In this document: positions 48,033 through 59,418 of the stretch, one piece after another | Layout of the letters: each line of letters begins with the position of its first letter | Numbering within the stretch: the stretch's first letter is position 1 | NCBI RefSeq assembly: GCF_016906535.1 | Contig: NC_057376.1 | Location: 930,001 to 994,000 of the forward strand | DNA length: 64,000 nucleotides | Source of the DNA: Rhizoctonia solani | Taxonomy: Eukaryota > Basidiomycota > Agaricomycetes > Cantharellales > Ceratobasidiaceae | Direction: 5' to 3' | The notes under the pieces: model-generated | Told to the model about the DNA's origin: nothing | The model's database searches: none | The model's input: the letters and a program-made list of their open reading frames with translations, nothing else | Made by a program: the position numbers and the translations under genes

Positions 48033-48800
48033 ATGGCTCCGATCACTGTTCGCAAAGCCAAGAAATCTAGTACCAAGTTCAATCTTCCAAGAATACCGAA
48101 GTCAACCAAACTCCCATTCCCAAGCGTGTAACGAAGGGATTTCGAGTACCTTTCGACCACCACGAATGGACTAGACTTGTCCAGGCTTGGGATTCATCTG
48201 GCGAAAGTGGACGTCCTACTAAATCCACCCGCATTGCGCTAGCTGCCGATTTCGGACGGTAAGCATTCCCAATTGTCCATCTTTATCTTGTGGCTGACAG
48301 ACCGCATAGATGCTTAAAACAAGTGAACAACTTTTACACCAATCGTCGCCAGGACGTGACCAACCTAAAGAGAGACTTGGGACGCGAGGTGACTGAAGAG
48401 GAGGTTGATAGTTTGCTCTGGGCCAAGTACAAGGGGACGGTTGAAGAGCGCCAGGAAGCCAAGCAGAAGGGGCCATCAATATGCGCCAGCTCGGGTTCGT
48501 CGAGCAAGTCATCGAGCCCTGCCCCAAGCCTGATTACGAGTGAATACTCAAGCGGAGATGGTGCTAATTCTGAAAGCTCTGTTGAATCCGTATCTTCTGT
48601 TGATCCATTCAGTACCAAATCGAGCTATTCACAATGGCTGGGTGAGAATTTTGCCTGGCAGTGTGGATTATGTTGAATGCTGATCTGTTCTTTGATCTCT
48701 GTCATTAGCCACAATCACTCCTGCGATGGCTGCACTGCTCATGGTAGTTGATGAAAAGTTGGCAGAGCTCGAACTCTCCAAGGGTGCTAACTCTTTCTGA
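48033..48800 (+). CDS. Small TALE-like homeodomain protein, one-base frame break at 48078
   Basis: Exons 48033-48258, 48310-48641 and 48709-48800 total 650 bases; one missing base in the T pair 48078-48079 joins MAPITVRKAKKSSTKF to QSSKNTEVNQTPIPKRVTKG and gives 216 codons. The core reads HHEWTRLVQAWDSSG, RPTKSTRIALAADFGR, LKQVNNFYTNRRQDVTN. Aligning QV and N-x-R-R to homeodomain positions 44-45, 51 and 53 puts R31 and LA34-35 in place and leaves three extra residues between helices 1 and 2, the TALE hallmark. The usual W48-F49 is replaced by F-Y. The C-terminal half is Ser-rich with an acidic end. Basidiomycete mating-type HD1 proteins are TALE-type, but no partner HD2 gene is nearby. DNA binding is inferred. 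Confidence 0.6.
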
Positions 48801-49150
48801 ATGGGTGTTGTATCTCATGTACTTGGTCTGTTTCCGATACTGTTCAAATAATCCGCCCTGGAGGCGATTGTACGCTGACTTCTATCACTTTGTTTGTTTT
48901 CGGGTTATTCTGCATTTATATGCTGATTGTTCGCTCTTCGCAATCATCGGTTGCTAATCCTTACGCTCATCCATCTTATCCCCGTTGATGTACTATATCA
49001 CAGTCTCTTACACGTTTTGTTTTGCCCGCACATCCCGTAATATATTACAACAGGATTGAAATTGAATTCCCACGTACTCATCAGTAGCCTTTGATCGAAG
49101 GTTAGTTTGAATTCAATTTATTCATTCACTCCAAGTACACCCAACGCTAG
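48801..49150. other. Convergent intergenic region
   Basis: About 350 bases of 3' flanks between the homeodomain-like gene and the severin-like gene. No feature recognised. Confidence 0.5.
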
Positions 49151-50494
49151 CTAGTTCTCAGGGAATGTGTCCCAGAAAGCCTTGGTCTCGTTGCCTTCCA
49201 CGACACGAACGATGCTTGTCTCCGGACGCAAACCCTTCTCTTTGATGAATCCCTGCGCAGCTGCCATAATCGTCCGCTTTTCTTCGCGGGAGGCTTGGGA
49301 CCCCATCCATACGTATATAGCCTTCGGTCCAGCAAGTATGAATATATCTGACGGGTCAAGCGCTTCCCGGGTCACGGTCGGGAGTGGCGTGTACGGCGGT
49401 GTGGCTGAAGGTAGAATACGAAGTAGTATGGGTTCGCTTACGCCCGCTTGTCCCCGACTTGGGGCTTCTGGGGGATAAGGGATGTCTAGCGCACGAAAAA
49501 AGGGGACTGATGCATCCCCATCTACATTTTCATCGGATGAAGTTAGTTGCTAACCCATTTGCCAATACAACATACCGTATACCTGAACTTCTCCTAGTTC
49601 CCCGGCCAATTCCTTGGATACCTCTGCTGCCTTGAACCTCTCTTTTCCTGTGGAACCCTTTGCGTTGTACTGCATGATAGCAGGTGGAGTGTTGGCCTCT
49701 CCTCCAGGTTCGAACACATAAACGTCCCCTTCTTCTAGATACTTGACAGGAAGGGGAACCTCGGTTACTGAGTTTGCCGTGATCTGGAACAACTTGGGAG
49801 GGCGTGGAGTGTCAGGTTCCGGATGGCTAAACCCAGTGCGTACCCCTCCAGTGAGAATACGGATGCCTTGAGGGAAATATGAGCGGAAGCGTTGGGATTC
49901 GTAGTACTGGCATTCCCGGTACTGAGTAGGGAGCCCGCCAAGATCTCCAACATGTAGTATCGTTAAGTTCGGCCTAAAATGGTTGATAAACAGCTTACGG
50001 TCATCGAGCTCAACAGTCTTGTATGCCGCAGTCCCCGCTTCGTCCAAGCTTGTTTGAGAGCCCAGCCAAAAGTGCAGATCATGGGCAAAGCTTGAGTACC
50101 AGGGGTTTTCTTGTACGTCTATATGGGGTTGCAACCGAAGTTCTTCAATACTAAACAATTAGAGTTATTTTTTTATTACAACTCACATGGAGGATGATAT
50201 ATGAGTCTCCGTCATAAAATTGACCTTTACGGTCATCAGGCCACGGAACAACTTTGAAATCTTCAATCCGCCAAATCCAAAGACCTTCATCTTGCCCTAT
50301 ATCATCCCATGCGCTTTCAACGTCTCCGGCACGCTCACGTACACGTTGGTGTAACTAAGTTAGCCAGTAAATCTGAGCGAGATAGCCAACACAAAAGGGC
50401 ATGGATAGCTTTCTATCCAACTTACATCACTTCCCCAAAGCGCAATGTTAGTCTCACCAATATCATTTTTGAGGTCCGTATCCGAATCATCCAT
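49151..50494 (-). CDS. Severin/gelsolin-type actin-binding protein
   Basis: The minus-strand frame starts MDDSDTDLKNDIGETNIALW (50494). Exon 2 begins after the intron ending TTAG and reads RVRERAGDVESAWDDIG, LWIWRIEDFKVVPWPDD and GQFYDGDSYIILH, the gelsolin repeat 1 core. It continues DLHFWLGSQTSLDEAGTAAY and KTVELDD, the severin signature, then FRSYFPQGIRILTGGVRTGF, a second repeat (PPKLFQITANSVTEVPL, GDVYVFEPGG) and a third (DIFILAGPKAIYVWMGSQAS, stop 49151). Three repeats and about 380 residues fit severin/fragmin. These proteins cap and sever actin filaments under Ca2+ control. Introns are few. Confidence 0.85.
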
Positions 50495-50779
50495 TATGAT
50501 AGGCACCGATCGTGGTTCAGATTAATGACGTGTGTCCCATAATCACATGCTCATCAAGTTACAACAGATGTAGCCGATCCATTTGCCTTTTCAAGAATGG
50601 CAATTATATGCATACCGGGTCATCATGAGCCCAGAATATATGCGTGAGGGGCTGGTCATTGAATAACTAGGCTGGCTCTCAGACTCAAGCAGCCCTAAGC
50701 TCCAACACTCTCTCCGACAAGATGAATGAATGAATCGATCTTTTGAAGAAACTACAAAAATCCAATCAAGCCGTGGTGT

Positions 50780-53115
50780 CTAGAGGCCTTGTTCAATAAC
50801 ATCCGAGAGCTTCTTCTGTATGCCAGGAACATTACTAATCTGAGGAACTTCACCAGTCCAAGGTGCCGAAGGAAGATGACCACCCATTTTTGCTTCCTGG
50901 GTAGGCTGGAAGGATTGGAGTGAGGGGGTGCTTCGAAAGGATGAGCCTCAGTATTCAACTACTAATCATTAGTCGTATGTCTAAACAAATCTAGGAATGA
51001 CATACCACATATTTATCAAGGCTGAATTTTTCTGGGTCATCGAATGTCAGGTAAATATACTTCATGACTTCGGCAAAAAAGAAGGATTCTGTATGGTTAA
51101 TGTAGCTCGAGTTCGTTGACCGGACGTCCCAGATACCATCGACAGCTACGCCAGGCCTACAATACTTCTTGATGCTCTCAAGACCAGCTATAGCTCTGTT
51201 AAAGTACTGTGATATAATCTGTATTAATACTCGCCACGTGTTGGTCAAAAAGAGGCTCACTTTGATATCTCCGGTTGCTCTCCAAGCGTAGAAATTACTC
51301 TTCATTTGGTTCAGTCGTAAATTCGTGAACGCTCAAGCATACGCACATACCTCGAGGACCTCTGGGCGAAGATCATAGTACCCGTAGCCATTATAGACAT
51401 AAAACCCATTTTCCTGGTAAAATTTCAGGTCACTGGGAGTCGGACTCTCTCCGGTCCAGCCCTACGAGAAGGAAACGCTGAGCACCATCAAACTATAGAG
51501 TTCGGATCAACACGAACTTACCCCATCGGGACCAATATAGGCAAAGACCTCCGGACCAATACCCGTTCTAAATGAAAGTTAGCTTAATTGATCTAGTGCT
51601 TGTGGGGTCTTACCTTGTCTTTTCGTATGAATTCCAACATGCGTCTGTCAAACGTAGACCATACTGCACAATGGTATCGTTTCCTGTCAAACGGCCTCCC
51701 ATGATCCAGTTGCCGCCTGTAATATCTCAGTACTTGAGCTGAAGAGGATCGCCTGTGAAGACAAAACTAACCGTGGAAACAAGCAAGATGGCTGCTAATA
51801 TGCCTGACCCTGCCGCCTGTATAGTCACCCAGGTACATCAAATTGGGAATGGATGTTCCCACTGCTGTCTGTGCAAGGTAGCGGATCGACGAGTCAACAG
51901 CCACCAGCCAACGACTGGTCCACTCGGGGCTGGCATTGTTAGTGAGCCGACCGTACTTGATCAAGTACTCAAAATAGGAATCCGAGCCGCCACCCCAAGT
52001 CTAAGCCGGAGCAAGTGAGTGCGTATGAGAGTTGGGCATTGAAGCACATACAATGTAGTCGCCAACTGGCTTTCCGGTGCTGGGGTCGATTCCTTGAGCA
52101 GGCAAGCCTGGGAGCGGCGAGTCCTATGACATAGGGCTTTTTGGGCATTCATATGAGCTATTCAATTCAAAATCTCGTACATTTGTACCGATACGACCAT
52201 AGCCTTCTCTGCTAATTGGCAGTATGTTTTGTTTCCGGTATATTCGGCGAGCTTTGACCACTCCAATACCAGCGTGCCAGCAACCGCTACCAATGATACC
52301 GATATCAGTCTGAAAGAAGATGTCTTAGTTACTATCTAATGCCCACCAATCCCTGACTAACAACGTGTGAGCTTCATAGTAAAGGCTAAAGTAACCTAAC
52401 AAAGATCCACATACATTCTCAATAATTGGCATGTCTTCGGAGAAGTCCATGTTATTATAGGGGATGTCGTTCAGGCCCACCCAAGCACGTGCAAGTTTGT
52501 CTCCAAGCTCTCGTGAACGGTCAATCAGCGCTTGATTCTTTTTTCCATCTAGCTCGTAAGCGGAAATCAATCCCCCAAGGTACCGAATAGTGGTCTCGAA
52601 CACGGACACCGAGTCGGATGTCTTACTCCTACTAAAGTCAATTTTCGAAGAAAAATCAACGGCTTCGGAAAATAGATCCTATGCCGGCAACAATATTTAG
52701 CAAGATACAAAGCCTGTTGGCTGGTGTGGTACAAACCTCCAAGCCCATCATTTTCATAGTGGACATTGCATCAACGATCGTTGCGCCCCACCCATTGCGA
52801 TCTTTTAGCGAACGAATTCAGTCTTGTATGTGTGCTTTTTAGGGATAATCACAAACCGTCTATGGCAGCCTTGCTCACTGGTGCTAGGGAATCATGTCCC
52901 CAAGCGTACTTCTTATAGTCTGCATAGGCGCTGGTAAAGAGGTCAATGGCGTCTTTTGCCCTCGAATCAGCTCCTAGACTATGATGGTCACTTGAAGTGA
53001 GTCTTTTATAGAGTAAACAGGATATAAACGCTTACGGCAACTCCAAGCCAGGCTTTTGTATATTCCAGGCATGTACAGCGCCCACCAACGAGAGCAAAAT
53101 AGCACGACTGTGCAT
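50780..53115 (-). CDS. Secreted GH47 class I alpha-1,2-mannosidase, copy A; frame break near the C-terminus
   Basis: Starts MHSRAILLSLVGAVHAWNIQ (53115), a signal peptide. Family landmarks: YAWGHDSLAPVSKAAI, NGWGATIVDAMSTMKIMGLE, VFETTIRYLGGLISAYEL, TWGGGSDSYFEYLIKYG, RHISSHLACFHGGNWIMGG, LRPEVLESNFYAWRATGD, TESFFFAEVMKYIYLTFDD and LNTEAHPFEAP, where the Thr of NTEAHP coordinates the catalytic Ca2+. The annotated stop at 50780 is in a frame one base off; the G run 50924-50928 (C run on the coding strand) is one base short of joining EAHPFEAP to the copy B-like end (GGHLPSAPWTGE, KKLSDVIEQGL). Without correction the frame ends at 50752. The enzyme removes alpha-1,2-mannose from N-glycans. About 13 introns. 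Confidence 0.82.
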
Positions 53116-53735
53116 AGTGAATCAAATAAAGGGGTGTGTGTATGCGTATGCTAACTGGAGTGTGTGGTTAAAAGAAGGAGAAGAAAGGAAATCTAACTAG
53201 CCAATGGGTTGGCGGTGGGGAATCAAGTTGGGGCAAGGAGCTCAGAATAATTCTTTTAACCCTTTGAGTTGAATTGCTACGTTCGAACATTGACATGTCC
53301 TCGAAGCAAAATAAAACTGAACCGAAGAAATAGATTAAATTACTGATCGACGTCATTATACGATGATTCTACGACGGCTGGAAATGCACTAGTCTGACAA
53401 GCATACTGACAGCTTTGAGCTTCTAGTTAGCGGAACCAAACAGCCATCCCAGGCGAACAAATGCCAGGATTTTATTCGGCGAGAGACCAATCCATATTCT
53501 GAAGTAGCATGGCGCGTGCCACATTATCACATTTTGAGCTTACATGATTTCCGGGTTAGAATATATATGTTTAAGGTAAACGATCTAAGTGTGTCACCAT
53601 ATGCATATATAGGCATTTGTATACCGCATTAATATTCCTTTTCGAACATCGCAATTAGAGTGCATGACTGGAATTATAATCCATTCAAACGATTGCTACA
53701 CAAATTAGTGCAGATACATGTTGGCGCTAGGTTGT
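53116..53735. other. Spacer between tandem GH47 genes
   Basis: About 620 bases with the promoter of copy A and the 3' flank of copy B. AT-rich runs are present; no other feature was recognised. Confidence 0.5.
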
Positions 53736-56088
53736 TTACAAATCGATACCCTGTTCAATCACATCCGAAAGCTTTTTCTGTACACCAGGTGCATAGCTAA
53801 TCTCAGGTATTTGTCCAGTCCACGACTTGGACGGAAGATGTCCACCTATTTGGGCCCGCTGAGGAGGCCGGAACGATTGGATCGGGTCGGGTGCCTCCAA
53901 AGGATGGGCTTCGGTGTTGAACTTTTAATCACAGTTAGGATCAAATCAGTCCAGAGATACGAAAGGCATACCACATATTTGTCGAGGTTAAACTTGTTGG
54001 GATCGTCAAAGGTTAGATAGATGTACTTGATGACCTCGGCGAAGAAAAATGATTCGGTCTGATCGATATAAGTTGAGTTTGTAGATCGCACATCGTTGAT
54101 GCCAGCAACCCCCACACCAGGCGTGCAGTATTTCTTGATGCTTTCAAGACCAGAAACAGCCCTGTTAAAGTACTACGCCAAATTTTAAATTAGATCTTGT
54201 GAACTATTGTAAAATAAAGTCTCACTTTGATATCTCCGGTAGCCCTCCATGCATAGAAATTACTCTATAATCCATTAAGATACAAGGTTACCAAAATATA
54301 GGCGCTCGCGCTCACCTCGAGAACCTCTGGCCGGAGGTCGTAATATGCATAGTTATTATATACATAAAATCCGTTTTTTTCGTAAAATTCAAGATCTCTG
54401 GCGCTCGGTGAAACACCAGTGTAATTCTATGATATAAACCATATTAATAATCTTGGGAAACAGATCGAAGGTTCAACTTACACCATCGGGCCCGACATAG
54501 GCAAAGACTTCTGGGCCAATGCCTGTCCTATACGAGAGTTGGGTAAATTAACTTAATCTCAATCGAAGGCGACTTACGCCGTCTTTTCATACGAGTTCCA
54601 GCACGCGTCTGTTAAACGTAAACCGTATTGCACAATGGTATCGTTTCCAGTCAAACGGCCTCCCATGATCCAGTTGCCGCCTGTATTAGTTCATCAGCCT
54701 GGTAGGAGAAAATACACGTAGTTGAAACCAACCATGAAAGCAAGCAAGGTGACTGCTGATATGCCTGACCCTGTTTTTCGTGTAATCGCCCAGGTACAAC
54801 AAATCAGGTACGGAAGTATTCACTGCTGTTTGTGCAAGGTAGCGGATCGACGAGTCAACAGCCGTCAGCCAGCGACTGGTCCACTCGGGGCTGGCGTTGT
54901 TAGTGAGCCGACCGTACTTGATCAAGTACTCAAAATAGGAGTCTGAGCCGCCGCCCCAAGTCTAAGCCGGAGCAAGTGAGTACGTGTGAGAGTTGGGCAT
55001 TGAAGCACATACAATGTAGTCGCCAACTGGCTTTCCAGTGCTGGGGTCGATTCCTTGAGCAGGCAAACCCGGAAGTGGTGAGTCCTACGAAGTTGACAGT
55101 TTAAAATACACTACAAAAAGGTTGATTCAAAGGCGCCTACGTTTGTCCCGATACGACGCATGGACTTCTCTGCAAGCTCAAGGTATGTCTTGTTGCCCGT
55201 ATATTCGGCGAGTTTGGCCCATTCTAGTATCAATGTACCAGCAACAGCTGAACAAGTTATGGGATCAATCAATGAAGCCTGAATAGCTGCAAAATGTTAT
55301 ATCACATACCAATTCCCGACTGAAATAAAGGTTATTAGAGTATACTGACAGTAAGAGTATCTGATATGATGGAGACCCAGTACACACCTCTTCGATGACC
55401 GGGGCGTCACTCGTAAAATTTAGATTATTATAAGGAAAGTCGTTGGTTCCCTGCCATCCGTTTGAGAGCTTGTTTCCAACATCTCGTGCACGGTCTATCA
55501 AAGCGTGATCCTTTTTCCCACCTAGTTCATAGGCAGAAACCAGTCCTCCGAGGTATCGAATGGTGGTTTCGAACAGAGACACGTTATCGGGGGTCTTGGT
55601 TCGGTTAAGTCAATCTTTGAGGAGAATTCTACCGCTTCCGTAAAGAGATCCTACAGAATTGGGGATATTATAATCAGGTTCCAAGGCTCATTAATGTGTA
55701 CTAACCTCTAGGCCCATAATTTTCATGGTGGACATTGCGTCCACAATTGTTGCACCCCACCCATTGCGATCTTTGAATGTGAAATCTCAATTAACTGGAC
55801 AATCGATATCTCAAATCACAGCCCACCATCTATGAAACTCTTGCTTAAAGGGGCAAGAGAATCGTGTCCCCAGGCATACTTTTTGTAGTCTCCATACGCA
55901 GCGGTAAAAAGGTCTATAGCGTCCCGCCCCTTTTCAGCCGCATCTGGTCTGAAATGGTCGATTGTGAGTCACTCGTGTACAACAAAAAGGGCATAAAACG
56001 ATACTTACGGTAACTGCAGCTCTGGTTTCTGTATAGACCACGCCCGAGCGATCGTCACAGAGGACAGTAAAAGTATACAAGTGTGCAT
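53736..56088 (-). CDS. Secreted GH47 class I alpha-1,2-mannosidase, copy B; one-base frame break
   Basis: Starts MHTCILLLSSVTIARAWSIQ (56088), a signal peptide. It shows the same order of landmarks as copy A: YAWGHDSLAPLSKSFID, GWGATIVDAMSTMKIMGLE, SLFETTIRYLGGLVSAYEL, GSDSYFEYLIKYGRLTNN, RHISSHLACFHG, SFFFAEVIKYIYLTFDD, FNTEAHPLEAPDPIQSF and KKLSDVIEQGIDL (stop 53736). Between SSKID and TPDNVSLFE the frame breaks; one more base in the A pair 55606-55607 (T pair on the coding strand) would give IDFNRTKTPDN, matching copy A IDFSRSKTSDS. Copy A and B share intron positions and most residues, so this is a tandem duplication. Confidence 0.82.
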
Positions 56089-57252
56089 AACAGCCCAGGT
56101 CAGGAGGGGGGGGGAGCGATTTGGGGAGAGGTTTACAGGAGGGATGTACCCAATTTGTATACAGTCACCACTGGGTTAACTTCTTAGTAAAGGGTGCCGG
56201 ACGCCATTTAGCTGAAGTGTTCATGAATTACGATCTGGGTCCACACCCGAACGAAGTTGGGTTCACGAGGTCAACTACACTTCTCCAGGCGGCTTGACAT
56301 TAGGTGAGAAGCCTTCGCGCTCCATCTGTAACTATATTCAACCCGAAAGTAGAATGCTTTGCCCCCTGCTCAATGTCCAGAATTTAGTATGACGAAATGC
56401 AACAGCCGTGGAACTATTCAAAGATAGACTCAGCGCCAGGCGATTGGTACTGGATACATAGGATAATATCTAGGCTTTTCTAGTATCACACCAAACATTC
56501 ATCAAATACATCACGAACTTGCGAAGCTCAGAATACTCAGGCGAGTAACAAGGGGACGGATCCACGTGACTCCAATGATGTCTATTTCAGGCATTCTCAA
56601 TTGACGCTCTCTGCACTTACCAAGACAAACGCCTTTTTACGGACTACGAGAAACGTTCTACTGGAAACAGATGTTGATCGTCTACTAAGGCGGCAAGCTA
56701 GTTATCGTAAGTTCAATGGAGCCGCGTGGGCCTATAAGTTCTTTAATTTAATGGCCTAGTTGACGCTGTTCTCGGGCTCGGCTAAATTGCTCACATTATA
56801 CATGGCTGGTTCTCCCGATGTTATCAGATAAATGTGAGATACTTGTATGAGTGAATGATTTACCGGATAGAGCAAAGACGCCCGGATTGAGCAGGGCCAA
56901 TATCGAAGGTTTTTAGAAACCCTTCGCTTCCTGCTTACCATAGCTCATCAACCGTAGGCCGGAAGCTGAACTCCCTATGTATCATACTACCCACACAGCA
57001 CAGGGCTACCATCCATTCTATTACTTGCCAACTCTGACCATCAAATAAAATACAAAAGACATCAGCCAAAAAAGGGGGGAAAGCGATCAGACCCCTTGCT
57101 CCCATTATAAAGGATGCTTGCTTATAAATCCGTCGAGGTTACCATTTGCTTTCTTTTGAACAGTATTTTGAAGGAAAGAAAAGCCCCCGAATAACTGACC
57201 GAATAGCCCCAGAGCTTGCCCTGCAGTACCATTTCACGTTTGTTAGTCATAT
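56089..57252. other. Intergenic region
   Basis: 1.16 kb between GH47 copy B and the SnoaL-like gene. It contains a G run (about 56106-56115) and AT-rich sequence. Short frames at 56756-56941 (-) and 57146-57400 (+) are not supported; the latter lies antisense to the SnoaL-like gene. Confidence 0.5.
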
Positions 57253-57828
57253 CTACCAGTGGCTTCCTCCTGAAAGCACAGGTGTCTCACCAGCCCATTT
57301 CGGTACGTCAAATGAATCTACTTGTTCTTTCACTTTTCCGTCAACCACCAGTATATTGGAAGTGATCTGGTTCGTAACCGGACGCCCGTTGAACTTGTAA
57401 ATCGCTTCAAATTGTACGATAGCCTAGTGTTGATAGTTAGTAAGGCTAAAGATGAGGCGCCCTATCAACGTACCCTTTGAGGGTCCGATTCTGAAGGCTT
57501 GACTTCGTGTACGTTCCAGACCGCCTCAGTCTTGTCACGAGTGGAGGTAAACATTTTATACATGCCAAGCGCTCGGTCACCTTGTGTAAGGGTGGACAAA
57601 GTCAGATGACTTGAAATACTACGTCAAGAGTTAGAGAGTTCCCCTACCTTCCAGTTTTCCAAATGCCGGATCTTCGAAAGTATATCCATCTGCGGCCAGA
57701 CTTTTCATTGCTTCAAAATTGCTGCGTGGCTATGAGAACACGAGCACTTTCGAAAAATACGAGGTTCCTTACCCTGCGCTGTAAGCCTCGAACCATTTGG
57801 TAGCAACTGCAACCGGGCTTTGGTCCAT
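57253..57828 (-). CDS. SnoaL/NTF2-like fold protein
   Basis: Four exons on the minus strand give about 130 residues: MDQSPVAVATKWFEAYSAG, NFEAMKSLAADGYTFEDPAF, GDRALGMYKMFTSTRD, AVWNVHEVKPSESDPQR, AIVQFEAIYKFNGRPV and NQITSNILVVDGKVKEQVDS ending SGGSHW. Alternating strands, an early helix (WFEAYSAG) and the F-E-D-P-A turn match SnoaL-like polyketide cyclase or ketosteroid isomerase-like proteins of the NTF2 fold. Such small proteins bind hydrophobic ligands or catalyse isomerisation; the substrate is unknown and no biosynthetic cluster lies nearby. The start lies about 145 nt downstream of the PLP enzyme stop. Confidence 0.72.
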
Positions 57829-57972
57829 CTTGGCCTTGGGTGGGTAAAAGGGTGAACGGTTGTGTTAGTTGATGAGCAAAACAAGAGCGAATAACACGTG
57901 CTATGCCACAAGGTTTATAGACATCTAATTATGTAATTCAATTGATAAATTTATAGTAAATTTGAGTTACAT

Positions 57973-59304
57973 TCATTTCTCGGAAACCGAATTGATAATG
58001 TTCAGGGCGGCCTGCATGTTAACATTGCCACCACTGATGACAATTCCGATATTTAGTCCTGCTTGCTTGTCGGCCGACCAGCGAGCAGCCGCTTCGTGGA
58101 ATTCTGGGGAATAGAAAACAACCGCCAAGGGGACTGCAGCGGAGGGTTCAATAACTAGTTTCATACGCTCCCAGACGAATTTCATCGCACGACTAACATA
58201 TATGCGCCAATTAGCTTAATCTTAACCCATGAAGAGCAAAGAAACTCACGCGATTTGTTCCTCTGTGGCCATGCATATCGCATCAACATGGTCCAAGATA
58301 ATAGGAAAGGTTAGCTTCCCAGTGGAGGTCAACAGGCCATCACAAAACGTTTGAGGGTTGACCGAAGGGACCCAAGTTTTAGTCTTGAATGATTCATAGG
58401 CATCCCCAGACCCTAGTAGAGTTGAATTGATGTCCAGAGTGTCATAAAGATAACACATACCAGCTGGCTCTGCTCCCACTACCTTGATCCCGGGCTTTAA
58501 ACCCGTGGCAGCAAGCGAACACCCTGATAACATTCCTCCACCCCCAACTGGTGTTATGATCACATCCAGAGGTCGGCCAATCTGCTCCGCCTGCTCCAAA
58601 AATTCGACTGCCATAGTTCCCTGTCCGGAGATGATACGAGGATCATCATAAGGGGGGACAATTTCAATAAGTTGCTCAGGGCGAGAAAGCTTTTCCTCTT
58701 CGATGACGCGATACATTGTTTCCTCTCGGCAGACAGAATAGGTTCGCAAAGTGTTACTGCTGCTCCATAGCCTCGTACCGCATCTATCTTGGCAGGTGTG
58801 GCATTACTCGGCATAACAATGCATGCCCGAGCACCTACGGAGCGCGCGGCATAAGCTAATGCTTGCGCATGATTTCCCGATGAATGAGTAACAACAGTTA
58901 ACGAGGACGGGTCAAGTTCAGTATGCGACCTAAGAATCTGCAAAATCGCATTGGTGGCTCCCCGGAACTTGAATGCTAACGGAGGGTGATAATATGATAG
59001 GTGGGTTTGGGATATGGTTTTGTGAGAGTTCGTACCTCCAACTTTTTGTAAATTCTCGCATTTGAAGACCAATTGCATCGGGAACCCTCCTTGTTGCGTA
59101 CTAGTTGCTAGCTGATCTGCCGTTTTTGACGTCAACACTGGCGTTCGATGGACATGGGATCTATGTATATGGTCATACACAACGTCCGACCCAATATGTA
59201 TTCACGCAACGAGTGTGGAAATTGGACACCTGCCTTATCATTCCCATGGCCATCAAAACGTCCGAGACGCTGGCTGTGTATTTTCCAGTAGCTTCGGTGG
59301 ACAT
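57973..59304 (-). CDS. PLP-dependent serine racemase/threonine dehydratase-like enzyme, one-base frame break
   Basis: Exon 1 (59234-59304) reads MSTEATGKYTASVSDVLMAM then GMIR; a GC-donor intron (59161-59233) joins it in phase to SHVHRTPVLTSKTADQL. Then come FKCENLQKVGAFKFRGATN, whose Lys in FKFRGA binds PLP, VVTHSSGNHAQALAYAARS, GYGAAVTLCEP, VPPYDDPRIISGQGTMAVEF, VIITPVGGGGMLSGCSLAA (phosphate loop), TFCDGLLTSTGKLTFPII and the C-terminal MKLVIEPSAAVPLAVVF ending INSVSEK (57973). The frame breaks at 58728-58729; one more base would give SAREETMYRV, the family sequence. Serine racemase-type fold II enzymes interconvert or dehydrate serine or threonine. The substrate cannot be fixed from sequence. 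Confidence 0.82.
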
Positions 59305-59418
59305 ACAAATAGTTTATCTATGAATCCAAGGAATTCGAATGATAAAGCTCAAGCGTCAACGTGAACGCTGCGCGTAATTATAATTATATAAGCCCATGTG
59401 TAATGTAACATTACACTC

